Shown here: positions 18,636-28,459 of the stretch, piece after piece | Layout of the letters: the number at the start of each line of letters is the position of its first letter | Position numbering within the stretch: position 1 is the stretch's first letter | Assembly: GCF_014799995.1 (NCBI RefSeq) | Contig: NZ_JAAVGY010000045.1 | Coordinates: 1-64,000 of the forward strand | DNA from: Helicobacter sp. | GTDB taxonomy: Bacteria > Campylobacterota > Campylobacteria > Campylobacterales > Helicobacteraceae | Length of the DNA stretch: 64,000 nt | Direction of reading: 5' to 3' | Translations under genes and position numbers: made by a program | The notes under the pieces: model-generated | What the model saw: only the letters and a program-made list of their open reading frames with translations | Databases searched by the model: none | What the model was told of the DNA's origin: nothing

Positions 18636-19080
18636 CATAGACAATCAAAGCAATTTTACACCGACAAAGACACTTTTAGCACTTTTGGATTCTATCTTGC
18701 AAACCCTCTTGCAAGACTTGAATTTACCCTCAAAATCTTGTGAATTGCTTTTCGTAGATAATGCAAAAATTGCGAGCATTAATGCGGAATTTCGCGGTGT
18801 CCGATTTCCTACTGATGTGCTCTCTTTTCCATTAGAATCAGAGTTTAGCCCAATTTTGGGCAGTATCATCATCTCGGTAGAATACGCACAAGAAGTGAGC
18901 CAGAAGCTAAAACACACCCTAGAAGAAGAGATTGCCCTACTCTTCATTCACGGAATCTTGCATTTGGTAGGCTTTGACCACGAAACAGATAATGGAGAGC
19001 AAAGAGCAAAAGAGGAAGAATTGGTCATCAAGTTTCATCTCCCCTCAAGCTTAATTGTTCGCACACAATCACAGATTTAA
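18622..19080 (+). CDS. ybeY: endoribonuclease YbeY
   Basis: Metallo-RNase for 16S rRNA 3'-end maturation and ribosome quality control. The zinc motif HGILHLVGFDH (H3xH5xH) is intact in this 152-residue protein, as is RGVRFPTDVLSFPL upstream. The likely start is a TTG 14 nt inside xthA, with GGGG upstream; no better ATG is present. Confidence 0.93.
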   Translation: MKHIDIDNQSNFTPTKTLLALLDSILQTLLQDLNLPSKSCELLFVDNAKIASINAEFRGVRFPTDVLSFPLESEFSPILGSIIISVEYAQEVSQKLKHTLEEEIALLFIHGILHLVGFDHETDNGEQRAKEEELVIKFHLPSSLIVRTQSQI

Positions 19081-19089
19081 AGGTTTTGT

Positions 19090-19713
19090 ATGTTAGGTAA
19101 AACACATGTTAGTTTCGGACTTGGACTTGGTGCGTGCGGAATCGCAAGCTTCAATGCACTTTCTAGCACACCCTTAAGCGGTGCGGATTTGGGAATCTTT
19201 TATGGTGCAGTTATGCTAGGTTCGCTCTTGCCCGATATTGATGAGCCCAACTCTCTACTTGGTAAAAAAACCTTAGGAATTTCTAATTTCATTAAATCCA
19301 TTTGCGGACATCGCGGCTTTACGCATAGTCTTTGTTTCATTGCCTTACTTGGAATCTTGCTCTTTCTCTTAAGTCTTTTAGACGCAAAAGTTTGGAATGA
19401 GATTCCTCTTGTTGCAGATTTTACCAAAGCATTTGGTAGCACAATAGAATCGCAAAGTATAGAAGTTTTTTGTATTGGTTTATTGCTTGGCTGCGTTTTC
19501 CACCTCATCGGCGATATGATGACATTAAGTGGCGTGCCACTCCTCCTACCCTTTAATAATCGCAATTATCACATTACCCCAAGCTTTATGCGATTTAAGA
19601 CAGGCGGAATCCCGGACAAACTCATTACCGCATTGAGTTTAGCGGTGTTTGGATATTTAAACTTAGAACTATTAGGCTTCAGCACGAATCTCAAAGGATA
19701 TTTTCCTCTGTAA
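19090..19713 (+). CDS. YdjM/DUF457-type membrane metal-dependent hydrolase
   Basis: A 207-residue membrane protein with THVSFGLGLG at the start, GSLLPDIDEPNSLLG, HRGFTHSL and HLIGDMMTLSG, the conserved His/Asp set of the DUF457 family. E. coli YdjM is LexA-regulated; nothing here shows that control. It begins 9 nt after ybeY. Biochemical role unknown. Confidence 0.85.
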   Translation: MLGKTHVSFGLGLGACGIASFNALSSTPLSGADLGIFYGAVMLGSLLPDIDEPNSLLGKKTLGISNFIKSICGHRGFTHSLCFIALLGILLFLLSLLDAKVWNEIPLVADFTKAFGSTIESQSIEVFCIGLLLGCVFHLIGDMMTLSGVPLLLPFNNRNYHITPSFMRFKTGGIPDKLITALSLAVFGYLNLELLGFSTNLKGYFPL

Positions 19714-19870
19714 ATTACCCTTGCTTTCTTATACTAATTACGCGTGCGATAAGAGAAAAAGAATCCAAAACGTGGCGCATTATAAACCCTATCATCATTC
19801 AAAGGCATCATGGCTTGAGATTCCAATGCCTCCTCATTTGACTTTCAAGCACTTTAAAAGTTTTTTGAGC

Positions 19871-19876
19871 TATAAT
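19871..19876 (+). promoter_or_regulatory. -10 box upstream of cdsA
   Basis: GCTATAATTC contains a perfect TATAAT, with a leader of about 40 nt before the cdsA ATG. The 209-nt gap before cdsA holds no ORF that I would support. Confidence 0.5.
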
Positions 19877-19922
19877 TCAAGCTTTGAATTAATTTAATTT
19901 TAAGAAATTTTCGGGGACTTTT

Positions 19923-20705
19923 ATGCTTAAAAACTCAAAATTTATTGAACCTACACGTCTTTATACGGCATTTTTTATGCTGATTGCTCTTGTTTTGGTG
20001 ATTGTCTTTCATCACCCTTTCCTTTTGTGGGCGGTACTTGGCATCGCATTTATCATCGGCTTTTACGAAGCTTACAAACTCTACAATCAAGACACTCCTA
20101 ACACCCTATTTTTCATCTTTGCTTTCTTGGTGTGGTGCAGTGTTTATCTTTTGGAATCTCCTTTGGGTGTTTTTATCGCATTGGTTTTCTTGGGTGCATA
20201 CCAAAGCTACACCAAAAAGGGCAAAATAGAACAAATGCTTCCTTTCATCTATCCTACGATTCCATTTATCTTTTTATATTTGCTCTATTTAGACGATTCT
20301 ATCAATGCGCTGATTTGGCTGATTGTCATCGTGGGGCTTACCGATAGTTTTGCGTATTTTGGAGGCAAAATGCTAGGAGGCAAACTCTTTAGCAACCCTG
20401 CTTTTTGCCCCACTTCACCCAATAAAACTAAAGAGGGGGTTTTAGTCGGTGTTGGAATCGCAACTCTAGTCGGTTCATTGGTGGGGCTTGGGGTTTGCGG
20501 ATTTTTCACTTCTTTAATTCTCACATTCTTTACAAGCCTCTCAAGCGTATTTGGTGATTTATACGAAAGCTACCTTAAGCGTCAAGCAGGAGTCAAGGAC
20601 AGCGGCTCTATCTTGCCCGGACACGGAGGAATCCTTGACCGCTTAGATGGTTATTTTTTCGCCGTCATTATTCTCTATGCTCTCTTGCGGATAATTAAGC
20701 AATGA
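19923..20705 (+). CDS. cdsA: phosphatidate cytidylyltransferase
   Basis: Makes CDP-diacylglycerol, the precursor of all phospholipid head groups. The multi-span 260-residue protein carries the C-terminal signature from SSVFGDLYESYLKR through KDSG to LPGHGGILDRLDG. The family substrate feeds PgsA in this window. It overlaps dxr by 4 nt (ATGA), so lipid and isoprenoid precursor genes are coupled. Confidence 0.95.
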   Translation: MLKNSKFIEPTRLYTAFFMLIALVLVIVFHHPFLLWAVLGIAFIIGFYEAYKLYNQDTPNTLFFIFAFLVWCSVYLLESPLGVFIALVFLGAYQSYTKKGKIEQMLPFIYPTIPFIFLYLLYLDDSINALIWLIVIVGLTDSFAYFGGKMLGGKLFSNPAFCPTSPNKTKEGVLVGVGIATLVGSLVGLGVCGFFTSLILTFFTSLSSVFGDLYESYLKRQAGVKDSGSILPGHGGILDRLDGYFFAVIILYALLRIIKQ

Positions 20706-21844
20706 TTGTTCTTGGCTCTAGCGGTTCTATCGGCGTTAATACTTTAGAAATCGCCAAACGTTTTAAACTAGAAATTGAAGTGCTAGGCGTAGGAAAAAAT
20801 ATCACTCTTTTAAATACACAGATTTTAGAGCATCGTCCAAAGGCAGTCGTGATTGCCAATGCCCAAGATATTCCCAAAATCACACCAGAGTTTCAAGGAG
20901 AAATCTATATCGGCAAGGAGGGAATCCTCAAGGCAATCAAAGATTCTAAATCCACTTTAGTTATCAATGCTCTTACGGGCTTCTTAGGCTTAGAGCCGAC
21001 ACTCTATGCAATTGCTTGTGGCAAAACAATCGCATTAGCAAACAAAGAAAGTCTAGTTGCGGGGGGAAACTTGATTGATATTTCAAAGATTATTCCTATT
21101 GATAGTGAGCATTTTAGTCTAAGCTATCTCTTGGGATTCCGCAACTCCTTGCGCCCTTTTAGGAATCTCTACATTACTGCGAGCGGTGGGGCATTTCGTG
21201 AGTTGGATTTAGATGCGATTCCATTGCAAAACGCAGCCAATGCACTCAAACACCCCAATTGGCAAATGGGCAAAAAAATCACGATTGATTCTGCGACAAT
21301 GGTAAATAAACTCTTTGAAATCTTGGAGGCTTATTGGCTTTTTAAAAGCAAAAACATTGACGCACTCATAGAGCGTAACTCTCACATTCACGCTCTTGTA
21401 GAATTTTGGGACGGCAGTGTCGTAGCGCATTTTGCCAACGCAAATATGCAATTACCTATTGCCTATGCAATCACTCTTGGGCTTGGATTGCCAGAATCCT
21501 TTTTGCGCCAATTTGACGCTCCAAAAGAAACTTTGCCCAATCCCATTATAGAACCTTTAAATTTTCAAGACAGAAATTACACTTTCCAAAATATTTCAAC
21601 CGCTCGCTATCCACTATGGAGTTTTAAGAATGCGTTATTAGAAAACCCTAAGCTTGGCTTAGTGCTCAATGCCGCCAATGAAATAGCTGTGGAAGCATTT
21701 TTGCAAGATTCCATTCCCTTTGGCGCAATCACACAAATCGTGCAAGATTCTATGCAAACTTTTGACAAAATTACTTTTAAGAGCAAAGAAGAAATCATTG
21801 CCCTAGACCAAGAAGTGAGACTCTACGCGAAACGCAAACTCTAA
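20702..21844 (+). CDS. dxr: 1-deoxy-D-xylulose 5-phosphate reductoisomerase
   Basis: Second enzyme of the MEP isoprenoid pathway. The NADPH motif GSSGSIGVNTL is at the N-terminus, followed by ALANKESLVAGG, IDSEHFSL, ASGGAFR, and MGKKITIDSATMVNKLFE with the C-terminal substrate and metal residues. Its 380 residues are slightly short of the E. coli enzyme, mostly at the N-terminus. Start ATG overlaps the cdsA stop. Confidence 0.95.
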   Translation: MIVLGSSGSIGVNTLEIAKRFKLEIEVLGVGKNITLLNTQILEHRPKAVVIANAQDIPKITPEFQGEIYIGKEGILKAIKDSKSTLVINALTGFLGLEPTLYAIACGKTIALANKESLVAGGNLIDISKIIPIDSEHFSLSYLLGFRNSLRPFRNLYITASGGAFRELDLDAIPLQNAANALKHPNWQMGKKITIDSATMVNKLFEILEAYWLFKSKNIDALIERNSHIHALVEFWDGSVVAHFANANMQLPIAYAITLGLGLPESFLRQFDAPKETLPNPIIEPLNFQDRNYTFQNISTARYPLWSFKNALLENPKLGLVLNAANEIAVEAFLQDSIPFGAITQIVQDSMQTFDKITFKSKEEIIALDQEVRLYAKRKL

Positions 21845-21922
21845 TTCCTATTTATTTTTTTCTCATTATTTATTGATTTACATTTTTTTGAAATAATATC
21901 AACAAAATTTTAAGGAGCAACA

Positions 21923-23338
21923 ATGAAAGCTAAAACTTTATTTTTAAGCGCGTTACTCGCAGGCAATGTTTTCGCCTTTGAAGTCGCGGAATTACCAAAT
22001 ATCAAAGAAAGAGAAACCCCGGATGTTTCACAAACTAGAATCTATTCTTATTATAATGCTATCAAGGAAGCTAAGAACGCGGTAGTGAATATCTCTACAC
22101 AAAAGAAGATTAAAGCACCCAATCTCCAAGCACACCCCTTATTGAATGACCCATTTTTCAAGCAATTCTTTGGAGACGCCTTTGGTGCGATGATTCCAAA
22201 AGACCGCATAGAAAGAAGTCTTGGTAGCGGGGTAATTATTTCTAATGATGGTTATATTGTAACGAATAATCACGTCATTGATGGAGCAGACAAAATCCTA
22301 GTTTCCTTGCCTGAAAGCAACAAAGAATTTGAAGCTAAAGTCATCGGCAAAGATTCCAAAAGCGATTTGGCTATTATTAAAATCAATGCCAACAATCTAC
22401 CCTTTTTGAAATTCTCCTCTAGCAATGACTTGCAAGTCGGCGATGTCGTGTTTGCGATTGGTAATCCTTTTGGCGTAGGTGAAAGTGTTACACAAGGCAT
22501 TATCTCTGCCCTTGATAAAAGCGGAATCGGAATCAATGATTATGAAAACTTTATCCAAACAGACGCTTCTATCAATCCGGGCAATAGCGGAGGCGCACTT
22601 GTAGATAGTCGGGGTGGATTGATTGGAATCAATACGGCGATTCTCTCTCGCACAGGTGGAAATCACGGAATCGGATTTGCGATTCCATCAGAAATGGTTA
22701 AACGCATCTCTAAAGCACTGATTGAAGATGGCGTGATTGAACGCGGATATTTGGGTGTTAGTATTCAAGATGTCAGCGGAGATTTGCAAGAAGTATATAA
22801 AAACCAAAAAGGTGCGGTAGTCATTGGGATTGAAAAAGATTCTCCTGCGGATAAAAGCGGCTTAAAAGTCTGGGATTTGATTATCAAGGTGAATAATAAA
22901 GAAATCAAAGGCGCAGCAGATTTAAAAAATATCATCGGTACTTTTAATCCAAAAGAAAAAGTAACGCTAACGATTCTTAGGGACAAAAAGGAGCAAACTC
23001 TTAGTCTATCGCTTGCGAAAACACCCAATGAAGCACAAAAAACAAGCACGAAAGAAAATAGTGGAATTGCAGGGCTTGAAATTAGCGCATTGAGTGCAGA
23101 CATTAAGTCAAAATATGGAATCCCAAACAATATTCAAGGAGTATTTGTTGCGAATGTCCAAGCCAATAGCAGGGCGGAAGAATTGGGCTTCAATAGTGGA
23201 GATATTATTATCCAAATTGAAAGCTTTATGATTAGCGACATTAAGAGTTTCCAAGACGCAATGAATCGCTACAAAGGACAAACTAAACGTATGCTCATTA
23301 ATCGCAGCGGGAGAATCTTTAGCATCGTAGCAAAATAA
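21923..23338 (+). CDS. htrA: periplasmic serine protease/chaperone HtrA
   Basis: Trypsin-like DegP family protein of 471 residues with a signal peptide ending near NVFAFE. The catalytic triad is visible as TNNHVID (His), SKSDLAIIKI (Asp) and NPGNSGGAL (Ser). Two PDZ domains follow, around residues 265-350 and 375-465. In Helicobacter and Campylobacter this protease is secreted and cleaves host junction proteins such as E-cadherin; that is family knowledge. AAGGAG precedes the ATG. It appears to be a single-gene unit. Confidence 0.95.
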   Translation: MKAKTLFLSALLAGNVFAFEVAELPNIKERETPDVSQTRIYSYYNAIKEAKNAVVNISTQKKIKAPNLQAHPLLNDPFFKQFFGDAFGAMIPKDRIERSLGSGVIISNDGYIVTNNHVIDGADKILVSLPESNKEFEAKVIGKDSKSDLAIIKINANNLPFLKFSSSNDLQVGDVVFAIGNPFGVGESVTQGIISALDKSGIGINDYENFIQTDASINPGNSGGALVDSRGGLIGINTAILSRTGGNHGIGFAIPSEMVKRISKALIEDGVIERGYLGVSIQDVSGDLQEVYKNQKGAVVIGIEKDSPADKSGLKVWDLIIKVNNKEIKGAADLKNIIGTFNPKEKVTLTILRDKKEQTLSLSLAKTPNEAQKTSTKENSGIAGLEISALSADIKSKYGIPNNIQGVFVANVQANSRAEELGFNSGDIIIQIESFMISDIKSFQDAMNRYKGQTKRMLINRSGRIFSIVAK

Positions 23339-23427
23339 TAGAATCTCTAGTATGAGATTTTCAATTAACAAATTTTAATCATCTTATCTCCTCCTAACTT
23401 TTCACGATACAATTTCTTTCTTTTTGG

Positions 23428-23456
23428 GATTCCAAGACGGAATCCCTTTAATTCTT
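23428..23456 (+). terminator. intrinsic terminator downstream of htrA
   Basis: GGGATTCC and GGAATCCC form a perfect 8-bp stem with loop AAGAC, followed by TTTAATTCTT. It lies 90 nt after htrA and upstream of the clpB promoter. Confidence 0.65.
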
Positions 23457-23499
23457 AGTAAAATTATTTAGAAAATCTTAGTAATTTATCATTATGAAA

Positions 23500-23529
23500 C
23501 TTGACAATATAAGACTAAAGTTATATAAT
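23500..23529 (+). promoter_or_regulatory. HAIR-like HspR operator over the clpB promoter
   Basis: CTTGACA-N7-ACTAAAG (23500-23520) matches the HAIR inverted repeat CTTGAGT-N7-ACTCAAG at 11 of 14 defined bases. A TATAAT -10 box begins 4 nt later (23524-23529), so a bound repressor would cover the -35 region. No hspR gene is in the window. Confidence 0.6.
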
Positions 23530-23566
23530 TTTGAGAAATTTAATCCAAACTCACAAGGAGTCTTTT

Positions 23567-26140
23567 ATGAATATTTTAGAAAAATTAACCAATACCCTAC
23601 AAGAAACTTTAGAGCAAGGGGCTTCTCTGGCTCTACACAATAAAAATCAAGAAATTGAACCTATCCATCTTTTTTGGGCAATGCTCACAAACACAAATTC
23701 TTTGCTTAATCAAGCTCTTAATCGTTTAAATTGCGACAAAACTGCGGTTGAACTTGAAGCAAAAAGCCTTGCGGGCAATTTGCCAAAAAGCAGCCAAGTA
23801 GCAAAAGAGAGTCTAAAAATCTCACGCAATCTTAGCGATATTCTAAATCTCGCAGATGGCTTAGCAACTAGTAATGGAGATTCTTATATCGCATTAGACA
23901 CTTTTATTTTGGCTTCTTTGCAAAAGGATTCCATTAAACAGCTCTTTAGCAAATATTTAGATATAAACGAACTCAAAAAAACTTTTGAAACAATGCGTGC
24001 GGGGGCTAAAATTGATTCGCAAAGCGGAGACGAAAACTTAGAGAGCTTAGAAAAATTTGGTATTGATTTGACCAAAAAAGCCTTAGAGGGCAAGCTAGAC
24101 CCTGTGATTGGCAGAGATGAGGAAATTACACATATGATGCAAATCCTCATTCGCAAAACCAAAAACAATCCGATTCTACTAGGAGAGCCGGGCGTGGGTA
24201 AAACAGCAGTAGTAGAGGGACTTGCACAAAGAATCGTCAAAAAAGAAGTGCCGACTTCCTTGCAAAACAAACGCGTCATTGCTTTAGATATGAGTGCTTT
24301 AATTGCAGGTGCAAAATATCGCGGGGAGTTTGAGGATAGGCTGAAAAAAGTCATAGATGAAGTCAAAAAAAGTGGTAATGTGATTCTATTCATTGATGAA
24401 ATCCATACGATTGTAGGAGCGGGCGCAAGTGAGGGCAGTATGGACGCGGCTAATATCCTGAAACCCGCACTTGCAAGAGGAGAATTACACACAATTGGCG
24501 CAACCACTCTTAAGGAATATCGTAAATACTTTGAAAAAGACGCTGCCTTACAACGTAGATTCCAACCCGTAACCCTCAATGAACCCAATGTCAATGAGGC
24601 TTTACAGATCTTACGCGGAATCAAAGAACGATTGGAGGCACACCATAATGTTACAATCACTGATGGCGCGCTTGTCGCAGCTGCAAAACTCTCAAACCGC
24701 TACATTACGGATAGATTCTTACCCGATAAGGCGATTGACTTGATTGATGAAGCAGCCGCAGAACTCAAAATGCAAATTGAATCTGAACCAAGTGAGCTAG
24801 CAAAAGTCAAACGCGAAATAGAATCACTGCAAGTGGAAAAAGAAGCTCTTTTAATGGAAAAAAGCGACAAAAATAATATGCGTATTGAAGAAATCAAAAA
24901 AGAAATTGAGAACAAAAATGAAAAGAAAAAGGGCTTAGAAGCGCAATTTGAAAGTGAAAAACAAGTCTTTAATGATATTGCAAACATTAAAATCAAAATT
25001 GATTCTCTAAGGACAGAAAGCTCCCTTGCCAAACGCAATAGCGATTTTAACAAAGCCGCTGAAATTGACTATGGAAAGATTCCAGAATTAGAAAAAGAAT
25101 TAGAATCGCAAAACGAAAAATGGAGAAAAATGCAAGAGGCAGGCACTCTGCTCAAAAACGCCGTTCTGCCAGAATCTATTGCCGCAGTGATTAGCCGATG
25201 GACACAGATTCCAATCAAAAAAATGCTTCAAGATGAAAAAGACAAGATTCTAGGCATTGAAGAGGAATTAAAAAAAGATGTCATAGGGCAGGATAAGGCA
25301 CTGCACGCGATTGCAAGGGCAATCAAACGCAATAAGGCGGGCTTGAGTGAGTTTAATCGCCCGATTGGAAGCTTTTTGTTTCTAGGACCCACAGGAGTGG
25401 GCAAGACAGAATCCGCTAAGACACTCGCAAGATTCTTGTTTGATAGCGAAAAGAATCTCATACGCATTGATATGAGCGAGTATATGGAAAAACACGCAGC
25501 AAGTCGCCTTGTGGGCGCACCTCCGGGATATGTAGGCTATGAAGAGGGAGGACAACTCACGGAGGCAGTGCGCCGCAAACCTTATAGTGTCGTGCTCTTT
25601 GATGAAATAGAAAAGGCTCACCCCGATGTTTTTAATATGCTTTTGCAAGTCCTTGATGACGGACGCTTGACCGATAACAAAGGAGTTACGATTGATTTTA
25701 GAAATACGATTATTATTTTAACAAGTAATATCGCAAGCAGCGCAATTATGGAGTTAAAAGAGGAAGAGAGCCGCGAAAACGCAGTTAAGGACGCGTTAAA
25801 AAACTATTTCAAACCAGAATTTTTAAATCGCTTAGACGATATTGTCATCTTTAATCCGCTTGGATTAGAGCAAATCACACATATTGTGGATATTTTGTTT
25901 AAGGCGATAGAGAGAAAAGTGCAGGAGCGAGAGATTCGCATTACACTTGAGCCAAGCGCAAAAGAATTGATTGCCAAGATAGGCTTTGACCCAACTTATG
26001 GAGCAAGACCTCTTAAACGCGCACTTTATGAGGAAATAGAAGACCGCTTGGCAGATTTGATTTTGGAGGGTAAAATCAAAGAGGGAAATCAAGTGATTTT
26101 TTATGCACAAAATGATTCTATCCAAACACGCATAGAATAA
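23567..26140 (+). CDS. clpB: ATP-dependent disaggregase ClpB
   Basis: Hsp104/ClpB heat-shock chaperone of 857 residues that works with DnaK to resolve aggregates. Order: Clp N-domain (1-145), AAA1 with GEPGVGKTA, a coiled-coil M domain (about 400-525), and AAA2 with GPTGVGKTE and pore loop GYVGYEEGG. The frame opens 36 nt upstream, but the ATG at 23567 has AAGGAG in front and gives the family N-terminus. An HspR-type operator lies over its promoter. Confidence 0.96.
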   Translation: MNILEKLTNTLQETLEQGASLALHNKNQEIEPIHLFWAMLTNTNSLLNQALNRLNCDKTAVELEAKSLAGNLPKSSQVAKESLKISRNLSDILNLADGLATSNGDSYIALDTFILASLQKDSIKQLFSKYLDINELKKTFETMRAGAKIDSQSGDENLESLEKFGIDLTKKALEGKLDPVIGRDEEITHMMQILIRKTKNNPILLGEPGVGKTAVVEGLAQRIVKKEVPTSLQNKRVIALDMSALIAGAKYRGEFEDRLKKVIDEVKKSGNVILFIDEIHTIVGAGASEGSMDAANILKPALARGELHTIGATTLKEYRKYFEKDAALQRRFQPVTLNEPNVNEALQILRGIKERLEAHHNVTITDGALVAAAKLSNRYITDRFLPDKAIDLIDEAAAELKMQIESEPSELAKVKREIESLQVEKEALLMEKSDKNNMRIEEIKKEIENKNEKKKGLEAQFESEKQVFNDIANIKIKIDSLRTESSLAKRNSDFNKAAEIDYGKIPELEKELESQNEKWRKMQEAGTLLKNAVLPESIAAVISRWTQIPIKKMLQDEKDKILGIEEELKKDVIGQDKALHAIARAIKRNKAGLSEFNRPIGSFLFLGPTGVGKTESAKTLARFLFDSEKNLIRIDMSEYMEKHAASRLVGAPPGYVGYEEGGQLTEAVRRKPYSVVLFDEIEKAHPDVFNMLLQVLDDGRLTDNKGVTIDFRNTIIILTSNIASSAIMELKEEESRENAVKDALKNYFKPEFLNRLDDIVIFNPLGLEQITHIVDILFKAIERKVQEREIRITLEPSAKELIAKIGFDPTYGARPLKRALYEEIEDRLADLILEGKIKEGNQVIFYAQNDSIQTRIE

Positions 26141-26145
26141 TTAAT

Positions 26146-26196
26146 GATTCCACTCCACTGATTTTAAAAATTGGGGTGGAATCTTGGTTATTTTCA
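26146..26196 (+). terminator. intrinsic terminator downstream of clpB
   Basis: GATTCCACTCCA (26146-26157) pairs with TGGGGTGGAATC (26172-26183) with one G-T pair. T-rich sequence follows. Confidence 0.65.
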
Positions 26197-26251
26197 TTTT
26201 ATTTTTAATATTTTTTAGCTACCATAGTAACTTGATTTATCTTTCTTAAGT

Positions 26252-26329
26252 CGGAGTATAGCGCAGCCTGGCTAGCGCACACCCTTGGGGTGGGTGAGGT
26301 CGTGGGTTCAAATCCCGCTACTCCGACCA
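26252..26329 (+). tRNA. tRNA-Pro (anticodon GGG)
   Basis: Acceptor stem CGGAGTA/TACTCCG, anticodon stem CACCC/GGGTG with loop TTGGGGT, T-arm GTGGGTTCAAATCCCGC, and encoded CCA. The loop sets the anticodon as GGG, reading CCC/CCU. Confidence 0.93.
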
Positions 26330-26440
26330 TTCTTATATTTATTTTTCATTCTCTTTTATCTTATCCAAATTCTTGCATTCCTATGAGATTCTACAATTGT
26401 GCACAAAAAATCCGTATCCTAGCGTCTTTCTATCCCTCTA

Positions 26441-26483
26441 TCATTGCGAGATTCTATGCAATAGAATCGCAACAATCTATAAT
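26441..26483. repeat. REP-like repeat, copy B
   Basis: TCATTGCGA is followed by an 8-bp inner stem GATTCTAT/ATAGAATC, then CGCAACAATCTATAAT. The right arm lacks the GTGG found in other copies. Confidence 0.5.
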
Positions 26484-26511
26484 CTTGCAGGTTTTTAATT
26501 TCACAACTTCA

Positions 26512-26551
26512 GTCGTTGCGAGAATGCGTGGCATTCGTGGCAATCCATAAT
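26512..26551. repeat. REP-like repeat, copy C
   Basis: GTCGTTGCGA and GTGGCAATCCATAAT enclose a GAATGC/GCATTC inner stem. It follows copy B after about 28 nt. The intervening TTTAATTTCACAAC is also similar to sequence just after copy A. Confidence 0.6.
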
Positions 26552-26569
26552 TCTGCTGGATATTCTGCT

Positions 26570-26611
26570 GTCATTGCTAAGCCTTTATAAAAGGCTGTGG
26601 CAATCTATAAT
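26570..26611. repeat. REP-like repeat, copy D
   Basis: GTCATTGC and GTGGCAATCTATAAT enclose an AGCCTTT/AAAGGCT inner stem. The remaining stretch to tRNA-Ser (26612-26769) shows no gene or further copy. Confidence 0.6.
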
Positions 26612-26769
26612 TACACCTTAAGATTCCATCCAAATTACGCAAAATTACAAATTACTTCATTCTTATGAGAGCACAGGTGCAATAAAATGAACAAATGCGA
26701 GACTCTTTGCAATAATAATGTAACTGCCGATATATTTAAAGTGATTGGAAATGTAAAAGTTGATTTAAG

Positions 26770-26860
26770 TGGCGGACAGAGAGAGATTCGAACTCTCGGT
26801 AATCTTGCGACTACGCATCCTTAGCAGGGATGTGGTTTCAGCCAACTCACCCATCTGTCC
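26770..26860 (-). tRNA. tRNA-Ser (anticodon GCT)
   Basis: The minus strand gives acceptor stem GGACAGA/TCTGTCC, anticodon stem CATCC/GGATG with loop CTGCTAA (GCT), a long class-II variable arm, T-arm GAGAGTTCGAATCTCTC and encoded CCA. Confidence 0.95.
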
Positions 26861-26957
26861 TTAGTTAAAAAGAGGTATAATTATATCTTTTTTAAGTAAA
26901 ACAAAACTTAAATTAAGCTTTCTGTTGCACCTAGATTCGGCGTTACCTCAACTTAAC

Positions 26958-28028
26958 TTAGGCAATTCCGCTATTTTGCAAAGCCTCCGCTTGAAAATAC
27001 GCCACAATCGGGTCAATCACCATATCCAAATTACCGCTTAGCATAATCTCTTCTAAGCTATACAATGTCAAACCTACACGATGGTCTGTCAAACGATTCT
27101 GTGGATAATTGTAAGTCCTGATACGCTCACTTCTATCGCCACTCCCTACTTGAGATTTTCTCTCTTGGGCATTTTGTTCCATTTGTGCTTCTAATTCTGC
27201 TTCATAGATTCTAGCTTTTAAAATCTTTAATGCCTTGTCTTTGTTTTTGTGTTGAGATTTCTCATCTTGCATAGATACGCTAATGCCTGTGGGAAGATGT
27301 GTAATCCTCACTGCAGAATCCGTAGTATTGACACATTGTCCTCCGTGCCCACCAGCACGAAAGACTTCAATCTTTAAATCATTGGGATTAATCGTAACTT
27401 CTACATCATCAACTTCGGGCATAATTGCGACCGTTATGGCGGAAGTATGAATGCGTCCTTGCGATTCCGTCTCTGGCACGCGTTGCACACGGTGTGTGCC
27501 CCCCTCATATTTGAGTCTAGAATATGCCCCTTTGCCTTTAATGAGCGCAATCACTTCCTTATATCCGCCGACATTGTTTTCACTAGAGCTAATGATTTCT
27601 ACTTTCCACGATTTTAACTCCGCATAACGCACATAGGTGCGAAACAAATCGCCTACAAAAATTCCCGCCTCATCTCCTCCTGTTCCCGCACGCAATTCCA
27701 AATAAATATTCTTATCATCATTGGGGTCTTTGGGAAGTAAGAGAATCTTAATCTCTGATTCTAAAATTTCATTGCGCAATTCCGCTTCTTTGATTTCTTC
27801 TTTTGCTAATTCCCCTAAATCCTTATCGTCCAACAAAGATTTATTGTCCTCAATAGTCTGGAGATTCTTTAGATATTCGCGTGATTTTTGCACGAGTTCT
27901 TCTAAATCACTTTGTTCTTTGCTAAGTTCTGTAATGCGTTTAATATCTTTTAGAATCTCTGGTTGGACAAGCAATTTGCTAATTTCATCATAATGATTAA
28001 TAAAAGGCTGGAGTTTAGAAGCTAACAT
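26958..28028 (-). CDS. prfA: peptide chain release factor 1
   Basis: Recognises UAA and UAG and triggers peptide release. The 356-residue protein has the PxT decoding motif in [13 protein letters not shown] and the catalytic GGQ in [11 protein letters not shown] (about residues 227-237), with a coiled-coil N-terminal domain. It lies 74 nt downstream of rpsT on the same strand. Confidence 0.96.
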   Translation of the reverse strand: MLASKLQPFINHYDEISKLLVQPEILKDIKRITELSKEQSDLEELVQKSREYLKNLQTIEDNKSLLDDKDLGELAKEEIKEAELRNEILESEIKILLLPKDPNDDKNIYLELRAGTGGDEAGIFVGDLFRTYVRYAELKSWKVEIISSSENNVGGYKEVIALIKGKGAYSRLKYEGGTHRVQRVPETESQGRIHTSAITVAIMPEVDDVEVTINPNDLKIEVFRAGGHGGQCVNTTDSAVRITHLPTGISVSMQDEKSQHKNKDKALKILKARIYEAELEAQMEQNAQERKSQVGSGDRSERIRTYNYPQNRLTDHRVGLTLYSLEEIMLSGNLDMVIDPIVAYFQAEALQNSGIA

Positions 28029-28102
28029 TTAAGAAACTTGAAACTAGAATAAAAATCAACTGACTTCTAAAGTAGGCTTTAGCAAGAATCGCAAACGCAA
28101 AT

Positions 28103-28378
28103 TTAAGCGTTTGCTAAAACAAGTTTTTTGACTGAAGCATTCAGGCGACTAACTTTTCTCGCTGCGGTATTTTTTGTCAAAATTCCTTTACTGACATAGC
28201 TATGGAAATTTTGATTAATTTGCTTAAAGATTTCTTGAGCTTTGCTAATATCTTTTGCCGCAACTGCTTCACTTAGGGCTCTCGTCATATTTTTGATTCT
28301 TGTTTTATAATAACGATTGCGTTCTGTGCGCACTTTTGTCTGACGAATACGTTTTTGTGCAGATTTGTGATTTGCCAT
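28103..28378 (-). CDS. rpsT: 30S ribosomal protein S20
   Basis: A 91-residue basic helical protein starting [13 protein letters not shown], the S20 signature, and containing [13 protein letters not shown] near the C-terminus. Divergent from glmM across a 78-nt AT-rich spacer. Confidence 0.96.
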   Translation of the reverse strand: MANHKSAQKRIRQTKVRTERNRYYKTRIKNMTRALSEAVAAKDISKAQEIFKQINQNFHSYVSKGILTKNTAARKVSRLNASVKKLVLANA

Positions 28379-28412
28379 AGTAAGTGTTAATCCTTTTATA
28401 AAATTTTTAAGC

Positions 28413-28418
28413 TATAAT
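28413..28418 (+). promoter_or_regulatory. -10 box upstream of glmM
   Basis: GCTATAATTT contains a perfect TATAAT about 42 nt before the glmM ATG, within the divergent rpsT-glmM spacer. Confidence 0.5.
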
Positions 28419-28459
28419 TTTATCTAATTTTTTATTAAAAGCAAATAAAAGGTATTTTG

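Noticed and set aside
21060..21066. G6 run in dxr and other C6/G6 runs (for example in rseP, prfA and the FabL-like gene) as phase-variable tracts
   Set aside because: They are too short for frequent slippage and lie in essential housekeeping genes with intact frames.
23884..24660. Minus-strand ORF of 258 codons antisense to clpB
   Set aside because: Ser/Leu-rich low-information shadow of the AAA1 domain.
26441..26611. Three clustered repeats as a CRISPR array
   Set aside because: Unequal spacing, self-complementary inner parts that vary between copies, and no cas genes; they fit REP-like elements.
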